Source: Planctomycetota bacterium (GTDB taxonomy: Bacteria > Planctomycetota > Phycisphaerae > WQYP01). From it: a stretch of DNA of 9,784 nucleotides. Below are positions 1 to 6,972 of this stretch, one piece after another. Position 1 is the stretch's first letter. Every line of letters begins with the position of its first letter. The notes beneath the pieces were generated by a model. That model searched no databases. It was not told the origin of the DNA and saw nothing but the letters and a program-made list of their open reading frames with translations. The position numbers were made by a program, and so were the translations under genes. The DNA lies in the NCBI GenBank assembly GCA_021828935.1, contig JAJZCU010000044.1, forward strand, positions 1 through 9,784, given 5' to 3'.

Positions 1-1184
1 CATTGGCCGGGGAACCCGACGGCGGCACGACCAACCCTCTGCGGCAGTACGTCTGGGGCAACTACATTGATGAGTGCATCCAATTAACAACATTCGCCGC
101 CCTTGGCGCCCAAAACCTGCCCGTCGGCACGTATTACCTGCTGCAGGATTTGTTGTACCGTGCCGTGGCATTAACAAATTCCACCGGCGGCATTGTGGAA
201 GCCTACGATACCGACGCCTACGGCAACACGCTCATCTTCACCGCGCCGGATCCCAGCGGAAACTGGTTCAGCGGCGCCGCCACACAAGGCACCTTCGGCG
301 CCAACGAGATCATCTTCTGCGGATACCGGTTTGACCCGGAAACCATTCTTTATTATGTGAGGAATCGCACTTACAACCCCGCGCTGGGCCGGTGGTTGCA
401 GCGGGATCCGATTTGGTACGCGGATGGCGGGAATTTGTATGAATATGCTCGCGGGAGCGCGGTGACGGCACTCGACCCCGCCGGCGCCTGCACCTGGGGC
501 GAGTGGTTTTTAGGTATTTGTGGTGCAGCGGACAACGGCAGGCAACAGGCGAGGATGAATGCCCGGCGAGCCCGACAGCTTTTAAGAAAATTTCCACTGG
601 CCAGCCGCGCGAGGCGTGGGGAGCTGCGAAAAATCCTGCATATTGAGGCTGGGGTTGAGGGAAAGAACTTCGCGTCCGGCGCGCTCTACCGCGGATTCGT
701 TGCCTGCAAGCGTCGGCGCGGCGAGAGCGTATACGAATGTACGAATCGCTTGGCGGCCGGATCGGACGTGCTGGGCCGCGCCACGGCCGCGATTGTCAAG
801 CCGATCACGAACCCGATAGGCCGCTGGGTTGCGAAACGCGGGATCGGGCAATTACCGATCCCGATCATTGGGCCCGTGGACTCGGGGGTCAGCGCGATCC
901 TCGCAACGCTGGCGCAGCTGATGGCGGCGAACCCGCGGATTGCAGCGGTCGGCCAGTCGATCCGCAGCATGATCGACGAGATGGTTTCGCAGGGTGCCGA
1001 CCAGGCCGCGATCGGTGAGGCAGTCGAGTTCGCCGAAATGAACGCCCTGCGAGCCGCCAACGCGGCGCTCGCCGGTAGGCTCGCGGCTCCGTTGCAGGGC
1101 TTGGCAGGCTGGGCAGCGTACAAGGCTGGGCTTTATACGGGCAGCTTCCTGGAGTGCGAATGCTGTCCGGGGGGCAGTGTTTGA
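1..1184 (+). CDS. RHS/YD-repeat protein, 3' part (RHS core plus variable C-terminal tip)
   Basis: The reading frame is open at the left edge of the window, so only the last ~393 residues are visible; the TTG at position 3 is just the first full codon, not a start. Residues 46-80 match the end of the YD-repeat shell (LTNSTGGIVEAYDTDAYGN). Residues 107-161 are the RHS-associated core: GYRFDPET, YYVRNRTYNPALGRWLQRDP, NLYEYA and the closing LDPAG. RHS proteins form a large secreted or surface shell that encloses a C-terminal effector, released by cleavage near the DPxG motif (family knowledge). The tip here (about 163-393) is unrecognised. It has an Arg-rich stretch (180-210), a Pro/Ile/Gly segment (281-292), long Ala-rich helices (295-370) and a Cys cluster near the end (ECECC, 384-388). 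I see no catalytic signature of a known nuclease, deaminase or protease toxin. It ends 52 bp before a small membrane protein gene. The RHS assignment is secure; a toxin role for the tip is inference. Confidence 0.92.
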   Translation, partial: LAGEPDGGTTNPLRQYVWGNYIDECIQLTTFAALGAQNLPVGTYYLLQDLLYRAVALTNSTGGIVEAYDTDAYGNTLIFTAPDPSGNWFSGAATQGTFGANEIIFCGYRFDPETILYYVRNRTYNPALGRWLQRDPIWYADGGNLYEYARGSAVTALDPAGACTWGEWFLGICGAADNGRQQARMNARRARQLLRKFPLASRARRGELRKILHIEAGVEGKNFASGALYRGFVACKRRRGESVYECTNRLAAGSDVLGRATAAIVKPITNPIGRWVAKRGIGQLPIPIIGPVDSGVSAILATLAQLMAANPRIAAVGQSIRSMIDEMVSQGADQAAIGEAVEFAEMNALRAANAALAGRLAAPLQGLAGWAAYKAGLYTGSFLECECCPGGSV

Positions 1185-1217
1185 ACGCAGCCCCTTCTGC
1201 TTGCCGTAGCGTAGTCC

Positions 1218-1226
1218 AGAGGGGGG
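1218..1226 (+). promoter_or_regulatory. Shine-Dalgarno site deciding the GTG 1237 start
   Basis: The purine run AGAGGGGGG ends ten bases before GTG 1237 and nineteen before ATG 1246. The spacing favours the GTG start for the membrane protein gene, though it is at the long end of the usual range. Confidence 0.45.
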
Positions 1227-1236
1227 CGGGTTTCGG

Positions 1237-1827
1237 GTGCTGCCGATGAAGAACGCTTACCAAGAGACCCTGAAGCCGCAAACGCTTCCGCCGATGTCGG
1301 CGGCCCAGGAAATCTTGTTAATAAATGAATTCCCAAGGCGGGTTTCGTTCGCGGGGGTCATGCGTAAGGCGTTATTACTTTCTACGCTCGCGGCGCTGGG
1401 GCTAGCCGTTCTGGTGGTAGCGTATGGCGTGGTCAACCTTGGCATGGGCCTGCTCGCGTTCTTGATGGTGGTTTATCTAGGCGCGGTGATGGCTACCGAT
1501 GCCGGCTACGGCGAGAGGACCAACCCTCGGCGTTCCGCCATCGCCATTGGTGCCGCCGCGATTTGCGATCTTATTTTCGTACTGCTCGCCGCGGTTTTGC
1601 TCTATCGGTCGCCCCGGACCACGCTGGAGCTCGCCGCAGGCGTTTACGCCGTCCTCTTGTGTGGCTCGCTGATTGGCATCTTCTTGGGTGCGCGGAAGGC
1701 GTGGCGCGGGGACGGGCTTTCCAATGATGAGGTCGCGGAATACCGCAAAATCATTGAGATGGTACGGCCGCAGGTCAAAACGGGTGCCGACAACAGCGGC
1801 GCAAGCCCATCGGCAAAAAAGGAATAA
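1237..1827 (+). CDS. Small four-helix membrane protein, candidate RHS immunity protein
   Basis: This 196-residue protein belongs to no family I recognise. It has a hydrophilic N-terminus of about 44 residues, then four hydrophobic segments at about 45-66, 68-86, 101-123 and 130-152, with a basic loop (ERTNPRR) around 93-99. A charged tail follows (about 153-196) that ends in a Ser/Ala/Lys stretch (PSAKKE). No signal peptide is evident. The first transmembrane segments act as the anchor. The start is GTG 1237, chosen for its distance from the AGAGGGGGG run; ATG 1246 is a close alternative that removes only three residues. It lies on the same strand as the RHS gene, 52 bp after its stop, without an obvious promoter of its own. 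In RHS and other polymorphic toxin loci the gene just after the tip usually encodes the immunity protein, and multi-helix membrane proteins occur in that role. The immunity role here rests on position alone. Confidence 0.75.
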   Translation: MLPMKNAYQETLKPQTLPPMSAAQEILLINEFPRRVSFAGVMRKALLLSTLAALGLAVLVVAYGVVNLGMGLLAFLMVVYLGAVMATDAGYGERTNPRRSAIAIGAAAICDLIFVLLAAVLLYRSPRTTLELAAGVYAVLLCGSLIGIFLGARKAWRGDGLSNDEVAEYRKIIEMVRPQVKTGADNSGASPSAKKE

Positions 1828-1897
1828 TGCTTGCCGGAACGCGTCTCGCTCCGCCCTGGCGATAGTTGGCTCCGGAGCCCTTTCGACTCCAGTAACG

Positions 1898-2020
1898 TTT
1901 TTGGATTTGGCCGCCGCTCTGGTAACATCCACGCACGCAAACGGTTCCAAAACCACCAACACATGGGACTGCATGGGTATCAACATCAACAGCGCGATCA
2001 CACCGGCCACCGGCGTCGGC
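1898..2020 (+). pseudogene. Relic of RHS YD repeats
   Basis: Read in the plus frame beginning at 1898, the sequence gives FLDLAAALVTST and then HANGSKTTNTWDCMG, followed by INSAITPATG. This closely follows the YD-repeat pattern found in RHS proteins, roughly YDxxGRLxSxTxANGxxTTYTYDxMGNI. The first half (DLAAAL) would correspond to YDxxGRL and the second (TWDCMG) to the next repeat. No start codon with a ribosome site precedes it, the similarity fades on both sides, and the frame then runs on as an antisense shadow of the HEAT gene. I therefore read it as a broken RHS fragment left 3' of the RHS tip and its partner. The match was made by eye; the fragment is short, so a chance resemblance cannot be excluded. 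Confidence 0.55.
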
Positions 2021-2241
2021 GGCACCACTGGGCAGGCGTTCCAGCGCGGCCGCGGGCGTTGCACATTTATTGATAGCCCGAATGGGCGCATGAGAATAGA
2101 CCGGCGTGGAGTCGCAACGGAATGCCGGGATTCCGATGGTGGGTTAACAAAAGTCCCCGCGGGACGGCTGAATTTCGGCGACGGCGGCGGCGTCCGCATG
2201 GCGCGGCGGCGCACGACGACGACACATAAATGTGGAACGGG

Positions 2242-2276
2242 GCACCGGGCTAAAGCCACGGTGCTAAAAGCTTTTT
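2242..2276. repeat. REP-like palindrome with TAAA loop, followed by AAAAGCTTTTT
   Basis: GCACCG (2242-2247) pairs with CGGTGC (2259-2264) and GGC (2248-2250) pairs with GCC (2255-2257). This gives a nine-pair stem with one bulged A (2258) and the loop TAAA. Directly after it is AAAAGCTTTTT (2266-2276), itself self-complementary. Stems built on GGCTAAAGCC remind me of interspersed palindromes found between genes in planctomycete and acidobacterial genomes; that link is from memory and not checked. As the first T-tract after the RHS block it could also end plus-strand transcripts, though the T run is offset from the stem. Confidence 0.5.
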
Positions 2277-2300
2277 CACGCGGCGCTGCGGTGTGCGATT

Positions 2301-2329
2301 CCATGTTGGTGCGTCGGCGCCCGGCATGG
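2301..2329. repeat. Second long imperfect hairpin
   Basis: CCATGTTGG (2301-2309) can pair with CCGGCATGG (2321-2329) over nine base pairs, two of them G-U in RNA, closing an eleven-base loop. An alternative fold pairs CCATG/CATGG outside and GGTGC/GCGCC inside a tetraloop GTCG (2313-2316). It lies 36 bases from the REP-like stem; paired palindromes of this kind are typical of composite REP elements. No T-tract follows, so a terminator is unlikely. Confidence 0.4.
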
Positions 2330-2369
2330 AAACGTAAGTTGCCTACGAAGGGGTTTTCATCCGCCCGGG

Positions 2370-3362
2370 CTACTCGCCCCGCCGCCGCGCCAGTATGCGG
2401 CCGTGGCGCTGCCAGTCCAGGAGGCCCGCCGCCGCCGCCACCTGCACTGATTTATTGTGATCATGCAGCAGCCGCGCCAGGACGCTTTCCTGCCGTTTGC
2501 CCGGCATTGCGCCAAGCGCCAACGCCGCCAAGGCGCGCAATTGCGGTTGCCGGGAATGGGCGTAATGCAGCGCAATTTTTTCACCCCGCCGGCTGCCCCG
2601 GCGGCCCAGGCCGCGGGCCGCGATCAGCCGACTCTCCGGCAGCGGGTCGTGCAAACCCGACAGCAGCACGTTCACAGCCTCGGGGTTTTTCAGCGTGGTG
2701 CAGGTGGTCAGGGCCGCCATGTGGTCCTGCGCATATTTGCTTAAACTTAAGCCTATCAACATATTCACCGCATGAGGATCGCCCAGCCGCGCCAGCGCCG
2801 ACGTGATCGCCAGCTTCACGCCCGGATCCGTTTCACCGTTGTGTGAAAGCAGCAGTGGTATGGCGGAAGGATCGCCCAGGCGGCCCAGCACAAAAGCGGC
2901 GTTGGCACGCACGATGGGGTTGGGGTTGGACAAAGCCCGCGCCAACAAGCTCATGCCCGAGGAATCGCCCATGCGGCGCAGCGCGTATACCGCGGCCACG
3001 CGCACGCTGCCGTTTTTATCGTGCGCAAGCATCTGCCGAATACGCGGCTCGAGCGTCTTGAGACGGTCCCGGCCGGCGATCATTAAAGCCGTGAAGCGCA
3101 CCATGGGGCTGGGGTCGTGCAGGGCCTGTTCAATGGTGTTGCGAATCCGCGCCGCCGGCAGCGATTGCATGGCCTCCAGCGCATCGGCCCGCACCGCCGG
3201 GCGCGGATCGTGCGCGCGAATTTCCAGGATCGCCCTGGCCCGCGCGGTTTCGTGCGGCCGCTGCGGCGCGGCGCAGCCGCCAAGCAATACGGTTACTCCA
3301 ATCGCCAACGCGGCCAGCCCGGGGGCTAATTTTTTATCGAACATTATCTTCCCATTTCGCAT
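2370..3362 (-). CDS. HEAT-repeat lipoprotein
   Basis: This 330-residue protein begins with a lipoprotein signal: a Lys-containing n-region, a hydrophobic stretch (13-27) and the lipobox LLGGC with Cys30, followed by Ala-Ala. From about 41 to 316 it is built of eight or nine HEAT-like repeats of about 30 residues, recognisable by the recurring patterns RADALEAM, VRVAAVYALRRMGD, VRANAAFVLGRLGD and LRALAALALGAM. Such alpha-solenoids are protein-binding scaffolds, also seen in PBS-lyase-type HEAT proteins; no enzyme motif is visible. The tail is very basic (RILARRR). It should be lipid-anchored on the outside of the inner membrane or in the outer membrane; Ala at +2 does not signal inner-membrane retention by the E. 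coli rule. Met7 (base 3344) is a plausible alternative start and gives a more typical signal length; GGGAAG lies close before it, while Met1 has a weak GGAA. The gene follows lnt on the same strand after 115 bp. Specific function unknown. Confidence 0.9.
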   Translation of the reverse strand: MRNGKIMFDKKLAPGLAALAIGVTVLLGGCAAPQRPHETARARAILEIRAHDPRPAVRADALEAMQSLPAARIRNTIEQALHDPSPMVRFTALMIAGRDRLKTLEPRIRQMLAHDKNGSVRVAAVYALRRMGDSSGMSLLARALSNPNPIVRANAAFVLGRLGDPSAIPLLLSHNGETDPGVKLAITSALARLGDPHAVNMLIGLSLSKYAQDHMAALTTCTTLKNPEAVNVLLSGLHDPLPESRLIAARGLGRRGSRRGEKIALHYAHSRQPQLRALAALALGAMPGKRQESVLARLLHDHNKSVQVAAAAGLLDWQRHGRILARRRGE

Positions 3363-3379
3363 TAATTTTCCGATCGTTT

Positions 3380-3437
3380 GGTTCTACTTCGTTCGCCTTC
3401 GCCATCCATTCCATCCGCGTCCATCGGCCTAATCCAC
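3380..3437. repeat. Low-complexity CCATC-rich spacer motif
   Basis: In the 115-bp spacer between lnt and the HEAT gene, CCATC occurs at 3402, 3411 and 3421, with CCATT at 3406. It is preceded by the near-repeats TTCGTTCG/CTTCGCC and followed by AATCCACGG. On the minus strand this reads as GATGG units next to GCGGAT and CCGTGGATT. It resembles the degenerate ATCCGTG/ATCCGCG-type strings found between genes in some bacterial genomes (recollection, unchecked). No promoter for the HEAT gene is evident in the spacer, though a GC-only hairpin (GCCCG/CGGGC) lies at 3443-3456. Confidence 0.35.
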
Positions 3438-3477
3438 GGTCGGCCCGGCCCCGGGCATTGTCACGGTTTGCCAACTG

Positions 3478-5193
3478 TTATGCCCCCGCGCCCGTCGGTG
3501 GTTCGCGCCTCCGCCGAAAGCGCGGCAGAAAACTTACCAATGAACCAGCCGCCGCCAAAATCAGGCACGCCGGCCCCAGCAAGTCGCCATACCGGCTATA
3601 AAAGCTGATTCGCGAATCAAACCATAGCCGCGCTACGCATTCACCGCTGACAAACATCGACCGCCCATGCACATCCACCAACTTTACAATGCGACCGCTG
3701 GAATCTACGAAGCCGCTTTCCCCCGTGTTCACGCTGCGCGCTATCGGCACGCGCTCTTCCACGGCCCGCAGTTGATCAAACTGCAGGTGTTGCTCCAACT
3801 CCGCCACGCTTTGATACCAGCCGTCGTTGCTGATGGTGATCAAAAAATTCACCCCCTTGCGCCCGCCGCGCGGCCGGGTGAACATGCGGCTGGGGTGGGG
3901 CATCACGTCTTCATAACAAATCGGCGTGCCAAACCGGTAGGCGCCGGCGCGGTCGTGGGCGGTAAAGCGCCGCCACTTTTTTCCGGGCGTCAGTGAATAA
4001 TCATCCCTGGCCCCGAAGGGCGTCAGCGATAACAACAAATGATGCAACCACGGGGCCGACGTGCGGAACGGAACATATTCGCCAAACGGCACGAGGTGAT
4101 GCTTGGCATAGTAAGGCCGCACCTGCCCCCGGCGCGGCGTGTAGAGGATGGAAATGTTTTTGCCAATATCAGCCGAACGCGTGAGGCCCAGTCGGTAATA
4201 GCTGGCGCCGATGAGCATGGAAATACCGGTCTTCTTGGAAAACGCTGCGATCTGCTGGTTAAAGGACCTGGCTCGGCGCAACATCCGGGCGCCGTAGGAT
4301 GTAAATTCATACTGCGGCGTATTCAGGAAGCTGGAATTCAAATTGCCGGGCACCATGGTCTCCGGCCACGCAATGATGGCCGGATGCTTCCGCGCCGCCC
4401 GTGCGGACAGCGCCAATAATTTGGCCACCATTGCCCGCTGCTGCCGTCCATCGGAGGATTCCTTCAAACTTTCCGGCACATTGGTTTGCACCACGCCCAC
4501 GCGCGGTCCGCGGCGCAGCGGCCGCTGGGCCAGGCGAAAGAAACCGTACCCGCACACCAGCGCGGCGGCCGCCAGAAACACGCCGGTGCTGATCCAGGCC
4601 CGGCGGCGCCGCGGCCCATCGCCACGCCACCCCAGCGCCACGTCGGTCGCCCAGCCGGCCGCCAGGGCCGCGAAAAATGTGACGCCTGAGACCCCCAGCA
4701 CGTCAGCGATTTGTATCAAGGGCGTGGCCGGCGCCAGGCTGATGCCCAGCGAGAACGACGGAAATCCTGTGAACAAAGTGCCGCGAAGATATTCCGCGCC
4801 GGTAAACGCCACGGGCACGGCCCACACCGCCGGCCACTTCAGACCGCCGCCCAGGCGCCGCAGAAACGCGCAGAACAGCAGCGTATAAAGCCCCAGAAAA
4901 AAACAGAGCACCACGTAGCCAGCCGTGGACACGCCAATGAGCCAGAACAGCCCGGCCAAATAGAATACCACGCCGGACAGATAATAAATAAAACCCCAGC
5001 CCCAGGTCAGGGGCTCTGAAAGCACGCAGAATGACAGCGGCGCCAGACACACCAGCGCCAGCGGCCACAACCCCGCGGCGGGAAACGCCAGCAGCATCAG
5101 CAGCGCTGTGGCCAGCGCCGCCGCCACGCGTTTCCAGAAGACGCGCCGTTTCACCGCCGTCTCATGCAATGCCACCGGGGCAACACGCGTCAT
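3478..5193 (-). CDS. lnt: Apolipoprotein N-acyltransferase
   Basis: Lnt transfers an acyl chain from a phospholipid to the amino group of the lipid-modified N-terminal cysteine of lipoproteins; it is the last step of lipoprotein maturation and takes place at the periplasmic face of the inner membrane. The 571-residue protein has hydrophobic helices over about 24-220 (WPLALVCLAPLSF and the conserved TGFPSFSLG around 142-150), a nitrilase-type domain from about 230 to 525, and a final helix (536-556). The catalytic triad is visible: Glu278 in WPET, Lys364 in YAKHHLVPFGEYVP and Cys426 in TPICYED. Glu372 (FGEY) and Glu428 match the two further conserved glutamates of the family. NDGWY at 456-460 and the SVNTGESGFVD segment are also standard. 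It is somewhat longer than the E. coli enzyme (about 510 residues), mainly through a hydrophilic N-terminal stretch and a basic Pro-rich C-terminus. Its ATG overlaps the moeA stop in ATGA, and GAGG lies seven bases upstream, inside moeA, suggesting translational coupling. Confidence 0.97.
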   Translation of the reverse strand: MTRVAPVALHETAVKRRVFWKRVAAALATALLMLLAFPAAGLWPLALVCLAPLSFCVLSEPLTWGWGFIYYLSGVVFYLAGLFWLIGVSTAGYVVLCFFLGLYTLLFCAFLRRLGGGLKWPAVWAVPVAFTGAEYLRGTLFTGFPSFSLGISLAPATPLIQIADVLGVSGVTFFAALAAGWATDVALGWRGDGPRRRRAWISTGVFLAAAALVCGYGFFRLAQRPLRRGPRVGVVQTNVPESLKESSDGRQQRAMVAKLLALSARAARKHPAIIAWPETMVPGNLNSSFLNTPQYEFTSYGARMLRRARSFNQQIAAFSKKTGISMLIGASYYRLGLTRSADIGKNISILYTPRRGQVRPYYAKHHLVPFGEYVPFRTSAPWLHHLLLSLTPFGARDDYSLTPGKKWRRFTAHDRAGAYRFGTPICYEDVMPHPSRMFTRPRGGRKGVNFLITISNDGWYQSVAELEQHLQFDQLRAVEERVPIARSVNTGESGFVDSSGRIVKLVDVHGRSMFVSGECVARLWFDSRISFYSRYGDLLGPACLILAAAGSLVSFLPRFRRRREPPTGAGA

Positions 5194-6548
5194 GCCGGGG
5201 CCTCACTTAAATCCGCGGCGTGGGCCCAACCGAGGGCCGGGGGGGCCGCTAAAAAGTCCAGCGCCAGATAGGACGCCGCGCTGCCGGCGCACTGCGACTC
5301 GGCATGTGCGGCGTGAACCAGCAACGCGTTCGCCTGGGCCAGCGTAAATAGATCGGCTGAGCTTTTCCAGCCCAGTGGCCGCAGTTGCGTCCGGCCATCT
5401 TCGCCAATGGCGGCAAGTGCTGGTTGGTAAAATTCGCGGTCTCCATTGGCCGGTAGATCGACCGCGCAAATGCCGGTGGCCAGCGCCTCCCGCGGGCGTC
5501 TTACACCACCAAGTTGGGCCAGCAGTGGCATCACAAACCGCACGCAACAGACAAAGGCGCTGACCGGATTTCCCGGCAGCCCGGCGACGTAAACCCGCTT
5601 AATCAGATCACGCGATTCGCAATCGCCACCAGCCATTCCCGATGGCCCGCCGCCCCGCCCCGCCGCTGCGTTGTCGTCATGCACGCCGAAATAAAACGGT
5701 TTTCCCGGTTTCATGCTCACGCCGTGCAAAAGGCATTGCACGCCCAGCGTTTCCCAAACCGCCGGCGCCAAATCTCGCGTGCCCATTGACATTCCCCCGC
5801 TGACCAACGTCACATCCGCCGCTGCCAATCCCCGCGCCAGTTTTTCACGCAACGCCGCCGCATCATCTCTACTCACGCCCAAGTCCACGCACTGTACCCC
5901 CGCCGCACCTACCAAGCCACTTAACAACGTGCTATTGCTGTTACGAATCTGCCCGGCCACGGGACTCTCTGCGGGATTGATTAATTCATCGCCGGTCACA
6001 AGTACCGCCACCCGCGGGCGCCGAATCACCGGCAATAGCGCCTGCCCCGCCGTGGCCGCCACCGCCAACTGCGCCGGTCCTAACACTTGGCCTGCCCGCA
6101 ACACCACATTGCCCGCGGCCATATCGCTTCCGCGGTAGCCGATTCCCGCGCCTGCTTTCACCGGTCTTTCCGGCGACTGATCAATTCGCACCTGCGTTTT
6201 ATCATTATTAATGTAATGGGTCACTTCCACCATCACCACGGCATCGGCGCCAACTGGCACTATTCCGCCAGTGTTGACAGCCACGCAGCACCCTGGCGCC
6301 ACCGGCGGCGCCGACGGCCCGCCGGCGTCTTGTATTCCGATGACTGCCAGCGTGGCGCCCGCCGTGGCGTCCGCGGCGCGAACCGCAAAGCCATCGACCG
6401 TGGCACGGTCAAACGGCGGTGCGTCCATGTCCAGCCTTATATCGGCGGCCAACACCAACCCCGCCGCCTGGGCCAACGGGCAATGAACCATTGGCAAAGG
6501 CCGCGCGGCGGAGGCTATAATACTTTGTGCTTCGGCAACGGTCAGCAT
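5190..6548 (-). CDS. moeA: Molybdopterin molybdenumtransferase MoeA
   Basis: MoeA inserts molybdate into adenylated molybdopterin, the last step in making molybdenum cofactor in the cytoplasm. The 452-residue protein shows the full family layout: domain I/II motif PPFDRATVDGFAVRA (44-58), NTGGIVPVGADAVV (92-105), then the MoaB/MogA-like fold with TGDEL (185-189), NSN (203-205), SGGMSMGTRD (250-259), KPGKPFYFG (280-288) and GLPGNPVSAF (323-332), and the C-terminal beta domain to about 430. Asp52, Glu188 and Asp259 fall in the positions of acidic residues important in the E. coli enzyme. Odd points: an insertion of about 20 Gly/Ala/Asp-rich residues (about 290-316) between KPFYFG and GLPGNP, where most members have only a few residues, and an Ala-rich tail after 433. 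ATG 6548 has AGGA seven bases upstream. It overlaps lnt by four bases. No other cofactor genes are in view, so the pathway context cannot be judged here. Confidence 0.97.
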   Translation of the reverse strand: MLTVAEAQSIIASAARPLPMVHCPLAQAAGLVLAADIRLDMDAPPFDRATVDGFAVRAADATAGATLAVIGIQDAGGPSAPPVAPGCCVAVNTGGIVPVGADAVVMVEVTHYINNDKTQVRIDQSPERPVKAGAGIGYRGSDMAAGNVVLRAGQVLGPAQLAVAATAGQALLPVIRRPRVAVLVTGDELINPAESPVAGQIRNSNSTLLSGLVGAAGVQCVDLGVSRDDAAALREKLARGLAAADVTLVSGGMSMGTRDLAPAVWETLGVQCLLHGVSMKPGKPFYFGVHDDNAAAGRGGGPSGMAGGDCESRDLIKRVYVAGLPGNPVSAFVCCVRFVMPLLAQLGGVRRPREALATGICAVDLPANGDREFYQPALAAIGEDGRTQLRPLGWKSSADLFTLAQANALLVHAAHAESQCAGSAASYLALDFLAAPPALGWAHAADLSEAPA

Positions 6549-6587
6549 GGCTTCATCCTAACGGCACGGTGGTGTTTCGTGTAGGGG

Positions 6588-6616
6588 CTCTTAAAAAAGC
6601 TCAGGCGTGATGTCAC
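6588..6616 (-). promoter_or_regulatory. Weak candidate promoter for moeA-lnt
   Basis: On the minus strand GTGACA (6616-6611) is followed after 17 bases by TAAGAG (6593-6588). The -35 matches TTGACA at five of six positions but the -10 matches at only three. A start near 6581 would give a leader of about 33 bases. The spacing is ideal and the position sensible, but the poor -10 keeps this tentative. Confidence 0.25.
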
Positions 6617-6972
6617 TGCCGACGCATCGCGGCGGCGCCCAAATGGCCAGTGATCTGCCGTGCCACAAGGGAGAGGCCGCGCATGGGTCTTTTTTGTTGA
6701 CAATGGCCCATCTTATGATACTTTGTACGCTGCGGCGCGAAGAATGAAGCGTTGTATCGCTGATTTTCCCGCGGAACCAGCGCTTGGCGCCGCCGCGACA
6801 CACGCCCTTCGGATCGCGTAAGCAACAAGGGCTGTTCACGCATTTGGGCCGTGGCGCCAGGCCTCCGTGAAGCTGAGGCTTTCTGAGCCATTGGCGTTTA
6901 TCCGCGACGCTTTAGGCGCCTGAAACTTTTGACCACGAAGCTCAGCGCTTTCTGTGCCATGCACCGCACCGC

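Larger units (their letters stand above)
1828..2369. other. About 540 bp without an intact gene
   Basis: This lies between the membrane protein gene and the end of the convergent HEAT gene. It contains the YD-repeat relic (1898-2020), a small GC hairpin at 2153-2165 (GTCCC-CGC-GGGAC), a REP-like hairpin (2242-2264) and a second long hairpin (2301-2329). Long open frames cross it on both strands but show no start site or family signature of their own. No T-tract terminator is convincing. It looks like a decayed, repeat-laden spacer. Confidence 0.6.

Noticed and set aside
1868..1879. GGCTCCGGAGCC palindrome 40 bases after the membrane protein gene, as a terminator
   Set aside because: The effective stem is only about four pairs around a CCGG loop and is followed by CTTTCG, not a T-tract.
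1477..2304. Long minus-strand open frame (275 codons) opposite the membrane protein gene and the spacer
   Set aside because: Pro/Arg-rich translation without a family signature; more than a third lies antisense to a better-supported gene, and GC-rich DNA gives such shadows readily.
1673..2806. Long plus-strand open frame (377 codons) running from inside the membrane protein gene into the HEAT gene antisense
   Set aside because: It overlaps two real genes and has no ribosome site. Only the short section 1898-2020 carries recognisable (YD-repeat) content, so it is not an intact gene.
4343..5068. Several long frames on both strands within lnt
   Set aside because: All lie inside the unmistakable Lnt coding sequence and are shadows of its GC-rich codons.
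6491..6521. TTGGCA and a perfect TATAAT on the plus strand inside the start of moeA
   Set aside because: Spacing is 19 bases and the TATAAT is explained by Ile-Ile codons of MoeA; antisense transcription is possible but unsupported.
6697..6724. Perfect TTGACA box in the moeA/TPR spacer
   Set aside because: No good -10 at normal distance: TATGAT comes after 11 bases, GATACT after 14, TACTTT after 16. Too weak to call a promoter.
6591..6891. Two overlapping minus-strand frames of 82 and 92 codons in the spacer
   Set aside because: No ribosome site and implausible Cys/Trp/Arg-rich composition; no recognisable domain.
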